This document shows positions 18,414 through 26,249 of a stretch of DNA of 64,000 nucleotides, piece after piece. The notes beneath the pieces are model-generated. The model was not told the DNA's origin. It worked only from the letters and a program-made list of their open reading frames with translations, and did no database searches. The stretch's first letter is position 1; every line of letters starts with the position of its first letter. Location: contig JAKAKD010000083.1 in the NCBI GenBank assembly GCA_021824635.1, positions 1 through 64,000 of the forward strand, read 5' to 3'. Made by a program: the position numbers and the translations under genes. Origin of the DNA: Bacteroidota bacterium (lineage in GTDB: Bacteria; Bacteroidota; Ignavibacteria; Ignavibacteriales; Melioribacteraceae).

Positions 18414-19967
18414 TTATTGTGCCCCATTTTCTTTAGCAAGTCTATGTGCCATTACACTGTGTTTTTTTCCGTACAAGAAATAGATTGCTAACCCGAGTAA
18501 TAACCAGATTAAAAGCCGTGCCCAGTTTTGCCATTCCAAAGTCAACATCATTCCCAAGTTGAAAAGAATTCCCATTGGTGCAACGAACCAAATTGCAGGC
18601 GCTCTAAAAGGACGCGGGCGGTCCGGTTCCTTCTTGCGCATTATCCATACTGCGGCGCTGACCATAACGAATGCAAGAAGGGTCCCGATGTTAACCATCT
18701 TGGAAATTCCTTCGATTGGTGTAAAGGCGGAAACGAGCGATACAACAATGCCAATTAATATATTCGCTTTCCATGGCGTTCTGAATACAGGGTGAAGTTC
18801 TCCAAATGTTTTTTTAGGAAGAAGTCCGTCTTTTGAAATTGCATAAAATACGCGCGATTGACCGAGAAGCATTACAATGCTGACCGATGTAAGTCCCGCT
18901 ATTGCCGCAAGAGAAATAATAAAGACAGCAAAACTTAATCCGTGCACACCAAATGCTGCGGCTATCGGCGCGGTAATATCTATATCTTTATAATTAACCA
19001 TACCTGTTAATACAAGAGCAACAAGAATATAAAGGATGGTGCATACAATCAGAGAAGTAATGATTCCGAATGGAACATCCTTTTGAGGATTCTTAGCTTC
19101 ACCGGCGTGAGTTGAAACGGTATCGAATCCGATATATGCAAAGAAGATATATGCTGCTCCGGATACTATTCCCAATAATCCAAACGCATTGTGAGTTCCT
19201 CCGAATGAATCGGTAAATGTTCCGCGTGCAGGAATAAACGGATCCCAATTTGCCGGATTAATATACAGCGATCCAAGAACAATTATAAACAACACTACAA
19301 CCACCTTAATTGCAACCATAACATTATTGGTGCTGGAAGCATGTTTAATTCCTCTTACAAGTATGGCAGTAAGAACCCAGATGATAACAAGCGCTGGAAC
19401 ATTGGCAGCGAAATCAATTCCAAAGAGTGAAGGAAAATTGAGATTGGAATACCTTGTTGCAAGATCTGCAAGCGTTCCCTTGCTAGTAGCTTCTGCAATC
19501 ATCTCCTTAGCGGTAAAAACATCGTTCATCAACCAGATAGGAAATTTTATATCGAATAGATGTAGAAACTTTGCAAGGTATCCGGACCATCCGACCGCAA
19601 CGGCAGATGCACCCATTCCATATTCAAGAATCAAATCCCACCCTATAATCCATGCAAACAGTTCTCCCATTGTAGCATAGGAGTAAGCGTATGCAGAACC
19701 CTCAACCGGTAGAAAAGAAGCGAATTCGGCATAGCATAATGCGGCAAATGTGCAGCCGATCCCCGCAACAACGAATGAAAGAGCCAGTGCCGGTCCCGCA
19801 TATTCCTTTGCGCCAACACCGGTCATAACAAATATTCCCGCCCCAATAATTGCTCCTACTCCTAGAGAAGTTAATCCCCATTTGCCAAGCACCCGCTTAA
19901 GCTTACTCTCTCTCATTTCTGTCTCAAAGTGTTCTACAGGCTTTCTTTGCCATAGTTGACTACTCAT
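18414..19967 (-). CDS. APC family amino acid permease
   Basis: 517 residues with about 12 transmembrane segments, typical of the cationic amino acid transporter/YfnA branch of the amino acid-polyamine-organocation superfamily. The first helix carries GVGAIIGAGIFVMTG, the substrate-binding unwound-helix motif of the family. FFAYIGFDTVSTHAGEAKNP is the conserved helix 6 region. Probably inner-membrane uptake of amino acids; the exact substrate is not readable. Single gene, divergent from the octahaem cytochrome gene across 556 bp. Confidence 0.93.
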   Translation of the reverse strand: MSSQLWQRKPVEHFETEMRESKLKRVLGKWGLTSLGVGAIIGAGIFVMTGVGAKEYAGPALALSFVVAGIGCTFAALCYAEFASFLPVEGSAYAYSYATMGELFAWIIGWDLILEYGMGASAVAVGWSGYLAKFLHLFDIKFPIWLMNDVFTAKEMIAEATSKGTLADLATRYSNLNFPSLFGIDFAANVPALVIIWVLTAILVRGIKHASSTNNVMVAIKVVVVLFIIVLGSLYINPANWDPFIPARGTFTDSFGGTHNAFGLLGIVSGAAYIFFAYIGFDTVSTHAGEAKNPQKDVPFGIITSLIVCTILYILVALVLTGMVNYKDIDITAPIAAAFGVHGLSFAVFIISLAAIAGLTSVSIVMLLGQSRVFYAISKDGLLPKKTFGELHPVFRTPWKANILIGIVVSLVSAFTPIEGISKMVNIGTLLAFVMVSAAVWIMRKKEPDRPRPFRAPAIWFVAPMGILFNLGMMLTLEWQNWARLLIWLLLGLAIYFLYGKKHSVMAHRLAKENGAQ

Positions 19968-20217
19968 GATTGAATACTCCTATTGGTTTATTTTTAATTC
20001 TATGTTCTAATTTGTTATTTATTTTAGCTGGCATTATTTCACTAATAGAATATGGCTGGTCAATTGAATGGTCTCACAAGAAATTTATCATCGTTATTTT
20101 TTGAATGACGGTGTGAATATGCTTATCTCCAAACCCTTAATTTTTTCTTGATGAACATATTTATTAGATAAGTAATTATCAACTATTATTCTTTGCACGA
20201 ACGGAAATTTAATCATT

Positions 20218-20360
20218 ATATACCTTTTAACTACAGCCGATTTTTTCTTACCAAATAACCAAAATTCATGAGTCTACTCTAAAAAGGTATATCTAAAGTA
20301 AAAATATTTTGAATTGGGTTTGTATTCATATAGTAAAATTGCATAAAAGACCTTTTTAGA
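20218..20360. promoter_or_regulatory. Possible operator cluster in the permease/cytochrome divergent region
   Basis: The 556-bp gap between two divergent genes holds three related boxes. ATATACCTTTT (20218-20228) is the exact reverse complement of AAAAGGTATAT (20282-20292). The overlapping TCTAAAAAGGT (20278-20288) is the exact reverse complement of ACCTTTTTAGA (20350-20360). Centres are about 60-70 bp apart. Such spaced inverted boxes could bind a regulator of either gene. The rest of the gap is AT-rich with no other signal. Confidence 0.4.
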
Positions 20361-20523
20361 TACGCCTCATTCATATTTATAATTTTCCGCTGTTATTCTG
20401 TTACAAAGATTAGTTTTCTAAATAAGTATTTTTTGATTGATAATTTTTAGTGAAAGAAGTAAATTATAATCGGAATTATTGATCTTATTAAAAAATATTT
20501 AATAACGTTTTTAAGAGGTATTT

Positions 20524-21774
20524 ATGAAACCAAAATTAGTCGTTGCTGTATTGATTGGATTTTTTATATCGGGTTACACATATGCTCAGAAAAGTTGTAC
20601 AGATTGTCATACTAAAGTAACTCCGAATATCGTGAGTGATTGGAAAATTAGTAAACACTCACAGAACGAAGTTGATTGCTCTGTCTGTCATGGAACAGAC
20701 CACAGCAAAGCAGATGATTTTGCAAAAGTTAAAATGCCGACTCCGGAAACATGCAATACTTGTCATGATAAACAAGTCGCACAGTATAAAAAAGGAAAAC
20801 ACGCGTTAGCTTGGGCAGCAATGAACGCCATGCCAACAACTCACATGCTGCCGATGGCATTAACCGATGGGATGAAAGGTTGCGGCAGTTGCCATAAGAT
20901 CGGCTTAAAGGATGAAGCAACAATTAAAAGATTAAAAGCTGATGGTTCAGTATTCGGTCATGCTTCATGCGATGCTTGTCATACCCGCCATACATTTTCG
21001 AAGAAAGAAGCATTGCAACCACAGGCTTGTCAAACTTGTCATATGGGGTTCGATCATCCGCAATGGGAAATGTACTCGGGTTCTAAACACGGAGTAAGAG
21101 CTTTATTGAAACAGAACGGAACTCTTCCCGAAACAACTGCTGCACCAACATGCCAAACTTGTCATATGCCAGAAGGCAACCACGAAGTTAGAACTGCTTG
21201 GGGATTTTTAGCTGTTCGTCTTCCAATGCCGGAAGATAAACAGTGGACTGACGACCGTGTAACAATTCTTCAGGGACTGGGAGTTTTGGATCCAACAGGA
21301 AAACCAACCGGAAGATTAGATGTTGTTAAAGCTGCAGATGTTGCAAGATTAACACAAGAGGCATGGCAAACAGAAAGAGATAAGATGCTCAAAGTGTGTA
21401 ACAATTGTCACTCAGGTAATTTTGCAAAAGCGGAACTTGAAAAAGGTGATAACATGATTAAAAATGCCGATCACCTTATGGCTGAAGCAATTAGAATTGT
21501 CGCCGGACTTTATAAAGACGGCGTGATTGCAAAACCCGCTAATTATTCTTCAGCATTTCCTGATCTTCTCACTTTCCATGATGCACCAACTGTTGTTGAA
21601 CAAAAACTTTTTGTGATGTTCCTCGAACATAGAATGAGAACATTCCAGGGAACATTTCACATGAATCCTGATTATGCATTGTGGTATGGTTGGAGCGAGA
21701 TGCAACGCGACTTAACTGAAATAAAAGAACTCGCGGAAGATATGCGAATGAAAATGATCCTCAATAAGAAATAA
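20524..21774 (+). CDS. Octahaem cytochrome c, hydroxylamine-oxidoreductase-like family
   Basis: 416 residues with a signal peptide (about 1-22) and eight CxxCH haem motifs at residues 25, 52, 77, 120, 149, 169, 210 and 292. Number and spacing fit the HAO/epsilon-HAO multihaem family, whose members oxidise hydroxylamine or reduce nitrite/hydroxylamine. HMNPDYALWYGW in the C-terminal helical region is where family members are conserved. Whether the HAO cross-link Tyr is present needs an alignment. AGAGG precedes the ATG. Monocistronic, with a terminator. No NrfH-like quinol oxidase lies next to it, so the electron partner is unknown. Confidence 0.88.
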   Translation: MKPKLVVAVLIGFFISGYTYAQKSCTDCHTKVTPNIVSDWKISKHSQNEVDCSVCHGTDHSKADDFAKVKMPTPETCNTCHDKQVAQYKKGKHALAWAAMNAMPTTHMLPMALTDGMKGCGSCHKIGLKDEATIKRLKADGSVFGHASCDACHTRHTFSKKEALQPQACQTCHMGFDHPQWEMYSGSKHGVRALLKQNGTLPETTAAPTCQTCHMPEGNHEVRTAWGFLAVRLPMPEDKQWTDDRVTILQGLGVLDPTGKPTGRLDVVKAADVARLTQEAWQTERDKMLKVCNNCHSGNFAKAELEKGDNMIKNADHLMAEAIRIVAGLYKDGVIAKPANYSSAFPDLLTFHDAPTVVEQKLFVMFLEHRMRTFQGTFHMNPDYALWYGWSEMQRDLTEIKELAEDMRMKMILNKK

Positions 21775-21832
21775 AAACGATTTGTGAATTTTGAATCAGT
21801 CCCACACGGTAAGCATAGTATATTGATGATTT

Positions 21833-21856
21833 AAGAGGCGATTAACTTCGCCTCTT
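21833..21856 (+). terminator. Terminator of the octahaem cytochrome gene
   Basis: AAGAGGCGA and TCGCCTCTT form a perfect 9-bp stem with a 6-nt loop, followed by ATTTTAT. Confidence 0.75.
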
Positions 21857-21921
21857 ATTTTATGAACTCATTCCGGCAATTTTTGTATTATTCCCAAGTT
21901 AATTATTAAGATCGTACGGCA

Positions 21922-22818
21922 ATGTTAAAAAAAATCTTTTTAATCTTCTCTTTGGTTTTCTTCCTCGCTTCTTGCAGCAAGGAGAATAACCCGATCCAGA
22001 GTGGTGTTTCGGTAAAGGATGATTTAGGAACAATACACATCTTCAATAAAATCCCACAACGCATTATTACACTTGCGCCAAATCTAACAGAAATGATCTA
22101 CGATCTTGGACTCGAAAACAAATTAGTGGGCAACACACTTTATTGCAATTATCCCGATGCCGCCCAAAAGATTGAGAAGGTTGGCAATTTACTTACCGTT
22201 AACTTCGAAAAAATTGTATCGCTCAAGCCGGACCTTGTATTTATTACTGTTGAAGGGAACACAAAAGAGACTTATGATAAATTCAGCCAGCTGGGAATAG
22301 AAATATTTGTTTCCAATCCGCGCGACTTTGAGGGAATTAAAAAAACATATTTAGATATTGGAAAGATTTTCCGGATTGAAGATGCGGCAAAATTTAAAAT
22401 CGCAAAGTGGGATTCGATCATAACAAAAACGGCGGTTTTATCTAAAGACTTTCCAACGAGATCCGCCATGTTCATTGTAGACCTAAAACCTTTAATGATT
22501 GCCGGCGGAAAAACTTTTTTGAATGAATTTATGGCTACGTGCGGATTGAAAAACATAGCTGCGGATTCGCCGGTAAATTATCCAATGTTTTCACGGGAAG
22601 AAATTTTGAAGCGAGATCCAGACTATATAATCATTCCTTCTGATGGCGAAGAAAATATTTCAAAAATAAAAAACACTTATCCGGAATGGGCGCAATTGAA
22701 AGCAATTAAAAATAATAATGTGATTTTTGTTAATAGGGATTTGTATTCAAGACCGGGTCCGCGTTTTGCCGAAGCAGTAAATGACCTATTTACTCGTCTT
22801 CATCCTTTAAAGAAATAG
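21922..22818 (+). CDS. BtuF-like ABC transporter substrate-binding lipoprotein
   Basis: 298 residues. Lipobox LASC puts the lipidated Cys at residue 18. The rest is a helical-backbone (type III) periplasmic binding protein: PQRIITLAPNLTEMIYDLGL, then KPDLVFI and the C-terminal YSRPGPRFAEAVNDL. These proteins bind cobalamin, haem or ferric siderophores. There is no permease or ATPase gene beside it and no cobalamin riboswitch in the short upstream gap, so the ligand is open. Confidence 0.88.
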   Translation: MLKKIFLIFSLVFFLASCSKENNPIQSGVSVKDDLGTIHIFNKIPQRIITLAPNLTEMIYDLGLENKLVGNTLYCNYPDAAQKIEKVGNLLTVNFEKIVSLKPDLVFITVEGNTKETYDKFSQLGIEIFVSNPRDFEGIKKTYLDIGKIFRIEDAAKFKIAKWDSIITKTAVLSKDFPTRSAMFIVDLKPLMIAGGKTFLNEFMATCGLKNIAADSPVNYPMFSREEILKRDPDYIIIPSDGEENISKIKNTYPEWAQLKAIKNNNVIFVNRDLYSRPGPRFAEAVNDLFTRLHPLKK

Positions 22819-23032
22819 GTTCGGCAAGATCCGCAATAAACATTTTAGAACAGATATCGCCTTTAAATTTTCCTTTTTCTTTACAAATCTTATGATGTTC
22901 TTGAACTTCTTTTAGATCAATTTCTTCACCGGGTAATCCGAAAGCATTTAAATCTTCTCCGCATTCAGTACAAAATTGAACGTTAGTCCTAACAGCTTTT
23001 TCTTTATTATGAATGTATTTCTCTCTCTTCAT
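22790..23032 (-). CDS. Small Cys-rich hypothetical protein
   Basis: 80 residues with CTEC and HHKIC motifs that could hold a metal ion. Acidic C-terminus. Its start lies inside the upstream minus-strand gene (26-bp overlap), suggesting coupled translation. Its end overlaps the BtuF-like gene end by 29 bp on the opposite strand. No family recognised. Confidence 0.6.
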   Translation of the reverse strand: MKREKYIHNKEKAVRTNVQFCTECGEDLNAFGLPGEEIDLKEVQEHHKICKEKGKFKGDICSKMFIADLAEPISLKDEDE

Positions 23033-23348
23033 TTTTTATTCCCGTTGGTTCCCAATCTAACCCTTCGCATGGAAGATTTTTTAGAGTCGGGTGTTGATCG
23101 TACTTCTGACAAATAACCGCAGTTTTATCAAAATGCATGCAAGAAGAACAGAGTGTGTCGTTAATTAGTTCATTATTTTCTTGAAGAAACATTCTGTACT
23201 GAATCATTGCCGGATGAATGATAACCCCATATACAGATAATATTCCGAACCACCACCAATATTTGTACTCCATCATACCGCTAAGAATCCAGAGAACAGG
23301 GACCAAAACTGCTGTTCTTACAATTCCCCAGAAAATGATTCCGCCCAT
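23007..23348 (-). CDS. Small membrane protein with Cys-rich tail
   Basis: 113 residues. Two hydrophobic segments in the first 50 residues (about 5-23 and 28-47), then a soluble tail with four Cys (CSSC, VICQ, LPCEG) that may bind a metal. The final residues are encoded in the overlap with the next small gene. No family recognised; the shared Cys pattern and coupling suggest the pair acts together. Confidence 0.6.
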   Translation of the reverse strand: MGGIIFWGIVRTAVLVPVLWILSGMMEYKYWWWFGILSVYGVIIHPAMIQYRMFLQENNELINDTLCSSCMHFDKTAVICQKYDQHPTLKNLPCEGLDWEPTGIKNEEREIHS

Positions 23349-23574
23349 AAAATTGCTTTCTTGTTATAATAAATCTAAATATAGTTTTCGGCACTTTCAA
23401 ATAATTGGATGGTATTTTACTTCGTGTAACAGATATAGCCGCCGGCAAAAAATTGATTATAAAAAGCTTTGTAGACTCAAGCTGGAATACAGTTGGATTG
23501 ATTTTAGCGGCTTCTTGTTTTAACTTTGACTAGGAAAATCAAAAATAAATTGTTTAGAAAGACGGAAAAGTATA

Positions 23575-24699
23575 TTGGATAATCAGAATAAACCGGAAAC
23601 CCAAATTCCACCAATCTCACAAGGTCAACAGCCACAGCAGCAGGGTCAACCGCAACAGCAAGGTCAATCTCAGCAGAAGAAACCTTACAGAAGATATTAT
23701 AACAATAGAAAAAAATTCCGTCCTCAATCGGGAGATCAAACCCAGCCGCAGCGCGAAAGCCAGGGCGTCTCTTTCAAAAAAGTTTCTATAGTCGTTCCGC
23801 TACTTAACGAAGAAGAATCTCTACGCCCTCTTTACAACGAAATAAAAAAGTCATTAAAGACAATTTCCATTGATTACGAAATACTCTTTATTGATGACGG
23901 CAGCACGGATAAATCCCTCAATGTAATTAAAGAGTTATCGAGGTTAGACAATAAAATCCATTATTTCAGTTTCCGTTCGAATTACGGAAAATCTGCGGCA
24001 CTGCAAGTTGCGTTCAAACATGTAACGGGAGATGCGGTTATTACGATGGATGCCGATCTTCAAGATGATCCGAATGAAATTCCAAATCTTCTGAAAAAAC
24101 TAGATCAGGGTTTCGACATGGTTTCCGGATGGAAGAAAAAAAGATTCGATCCGATAATCAAAAAAACATCATCAAAGTTTTTTAATTATATAACCCGCTT
24201 GTTCACACGAGTTAAAATTCATGATTTCAATTGCGGCTTGAAAGCTTACCGCAAAGAAGTTGTGCAAAGCATAAACGTATACGGTGAACTACACCGCTAC
24301 ATTCCCGTACTGGCAAATTGGAAAGGATTTTCTGTAACCGAAATTATAGTTAAGCATCATCCGCGCCGGTACGGAAAAACAAAGTTCGGCATTTCTAGAT
24401 TCTTCAAAGGTTTTATTGATTTAATTACCGTCATTTTTACAACGCGTTACATCAAACGCCCGATGCACCTTTTCGGTTTTGTTGGAATGATAACTGCATT
24501 AGCCGGTTTTGTTATAAGCGCATGGCTCGCTGTCGAAAAATTATTTTACGGATATTCACTTAGCAACCGTCCTTTACTTTTTCTTGGTATTCTTTTGATA
24601 ATTGTGGGAGTTCAATTTTTTGCAATCGGACTCTTAGGCGAAATTCTTGTCCATAATTTTCAAGATGAAAAAGAATACACTATAAAAGAGAAAAAATAA
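23575..24699 (+). CDS. Family 2 glycosyltransferase, DPM1/GtrB type, with membrane anchor
   Basis: 374 residues. An extended N-terminus of about 65 residues is rich in Gln/Pro and probably disordered. A GT-A domain follows: VSIVVPLLNEEESL, LFIDDGSTDKS and the metal-binding MDADLQDDP. Two transmembrane helices (about 305-325 and 340-362) match enzymes that transfer a sugar from a nucleotide to a polyprenyl phosphate. The start is TTG; a later start would remove the Gln-rich part. It opens the surface-glycan region. Confidence 0.88.
   Translation: MDNQNKPETQIPPISQGQQPQQQGQPQQQGQSQQKKPYRRYYNNRKKFRPQSGDQTQPQRESQGVSFKKVSIVVPLLNEEESLRPLYNEIKKSLKTISIDYEILFIDDGSTDKSLNVIKELSRLDNKIHYFSFRSNYGKSAALQVAFKHVTGDAVITMDADLQDDPNEIPNLLKKLDQGFDMVSGWKKKRFDPIIKKTSSKFFNYITRLFTRVKIHDFNCGLKAYRKEVVQSINVYGELHRYIPVLANWKGFSVTEIIVKHHPRRYGKTKFGISRFFKGFIDLITVIFTTRYIKRPMHLFGFVGMITALAGFVISAWLAVEKLFYGYSLSNRPLLFLGILLIIVGVQFFAIGLLGEILVHNFQDEKEYTIKEKK
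23623..23679 (+). repeat. Gln-rich tandem repeat in the glycosyltransferase N-terminus
   Basis: GGTCAA occurs three times at 21- and 18-bp steps and encodes GQQPQQQ, GQPQQQ, GQSQQK. It is a coding low-complexity repeat that may vary in copy number. Confidence 0.65.
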
Positions 24700-24845
24700 T
24701 CGATGGTGGTGAAGATTACGCAATGAAATGAGCTGGCAAGCAGAAACATTTTGTAGTTGCTTTTCGAAATTACTTCTGTCTCCTTTCCGAATAAAAATTA
24801 GTATTTTTGACCGTCTTTAATGAATTGTTAACAGCTAATTATTAA

Positions 24846-26114
24846 ATGAAAATCGTCATCTTCGGTCCCGGACCAAAATTTAAAGGCGGAATTGCTAATT
24901 ATACGTTATCTCTTGCAAAAGAATTTGCCAAAAGAGATGATGTTGAAACGCATATTGTCTCGTGGACATATCAATATCCGTCAATCATTCCGCGTGATTT
25001 TATAAACCGAAGCGGCTCGGCTAATCCCCTGGAAGGAACAAATGTAAAAGTTACTTATGCCACCAATTACAACAATCCTTTATCGTGGTATCAAACAGCA
25101 GATATAATTAATAACATCAAGCCAGATATTTTGATTGTGCAATGGGCTCTCGCTATTCAAGGCTTACCCATAAATACAATCTTGAAAAAAGTTAAAGCGA
25201 AGACTGATTGTGAAATTATTTTCATCCTGCATGTAGTTAAACAAAAAGAAGAAAGCATAATTGACAGTTTCCTTTTGAAACGCGCGCTTGGCAACGCCGA
25301 TTCATACATAGTTCATGCGCATAAATATTACGAAGAACTAAAACAGGTTTTTCCCGAACAAAAATTTTTTCTTGATGCAACCGGTAAACGTGCATCTCAA
25401 CCAAACGAAAAAACAGTTATAAAACTTTACCATCCCGTATATGATATGTTCGCCCCCGATCCTAATTTTGACAAAGAGAGAACAAAGAAGGAACTTGGAC
25501 TAAGAAAGAATGTATTTATTTTTTTTGGATTCATCAGAAGGTACAAGGGTCTGCACAACGTAATCCGGGCATTTGCTAAACTTGCAGATGAGCGAGACGA
25601 TGTATCGCTACTAATCGTAGGCGAATCTTTCTGGAACACGCTTGATACGAATAAATTCTCTACCAAGATTAAAAAAAGTTTGTTTGGCGCAGTTAAAAAA
25701 ATTCTTTTGAAAAAGAAAGAAGATGAAAGTGATTACCGTCCCCTGGAATTGATAAACAAGATGAATCTTGATGATAAAGTTGTCGCTGTCAACCGCTATG
25801 TTCCAAACGAAGAAGTTCACAAATATTTTCAAGTGTCTGATTGCAATGTTTTGTTTTATCTCGTTGCCACACCGTCCGGAGTAGAATCAACCGCTTATAA
25901 TTTTTCCGTGCCAAGCGTAGCAACACGTATCGGGCATTTTTCAGAAAGCATCTCTGATGGGTACAATGGTTATCTTGCAGAGCCAAATGATATTGATTCG
26001 ATGTATCTTGCAATGAAAAAATTTATTGAACATCCGATACCAAAAGAAAATATTACTGCGGCCGCAAAGAATCTAAGCTGGAATAATTACGTAAAAGTTA
26101 TTTTGAATAGATAA
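24846..26114 (+). CDS. GT-B glycosyltransferase (GT4-like)
   Basis: 422 residues. The N-terminal Rossmann half begins IVIFGPGPKFKGGIANYTLSL, with the glycine loop of GT4 enzymes. The C-terminal half has FFGFIRRYKGLHNVIRAFA, SLLIVG and PSGVESTAYNFSVPSVA, where the nucleotide-sugar-binding Glu normally lies. Probably adds a sugar to a lipid-linked glycan at the cytoplasmic face. Donor and acceptor unknown. Confidence 0.88.
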   Translation: MKIVIFGPGPKFKGGIANYTLSLAKEFAKRDDVETHIVSWTYQYPSIIPRDFINRSGSANPLEGTNVKVTYATNYNNPLSWYQTADIINNIKPDILIVQWALAIQGLPINTILKKVKAKTDCEIIFILHVVKQKEESIIDSFLLKRALGNADSYIVHAHKYYEELKQVFPEQKFFLDATGKRASQPNEKTVIKLYHPVYDMFAPDPNFDKERTKKELGLRKNVFIFFGFIRRYKGLHNVIRAFAKLADERDDVSLLIVGESFWNTLDTNKFSTKIKKSLFGAVKKILLKKKEDESDYRPLELINKMNLDDKVVAVNRYVPNEEVHKYFQVSDCNVLFYLVATPSGVESTAYNFSVPSVATRIGHFSESISDGYNGYLAEPNDIDSMYLAMKKFIEHPIPKENITAAAKNLSWNNYVKVILNR

Positions 26115-26138
26115 TATTTGATCAAATAAAAACACTTT

Positions 26139-26236
26139 TGTCATTCTGAAAGACTTGAATGCCGATTTAATTCAAAAGTATCGGCGCGAGCGGAGAAATG
26201 CATCCATCTGCTTTTTCTTTGCATTCAAGAATGACA
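26139..26236. repeat. Palindromic intergenic repeat (REP/MITE-like)
   Basis: The right arm at 26221-26236 (GCATTCAAGAATGACA) is the reverse complement of the left arm at 26139-26162, apart from about 8 extra bases (GAAAGAC region) in the left arm. An inner stem GCCGAT/ATCGGC lies at 26161-26185. The TGTCATTC/GAATGACA ends match the element between yebC and ruvC. Confidence 0.75.
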
Positions 26237-26249
26237 CACAGGAGAACAA

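Noticed and set aside
21857-21921. Cobalamin riboswitch before the BtuF-like gene
   Set aside because: The gap is only about 65 nt and lacks the conserved B12-box type sequence.
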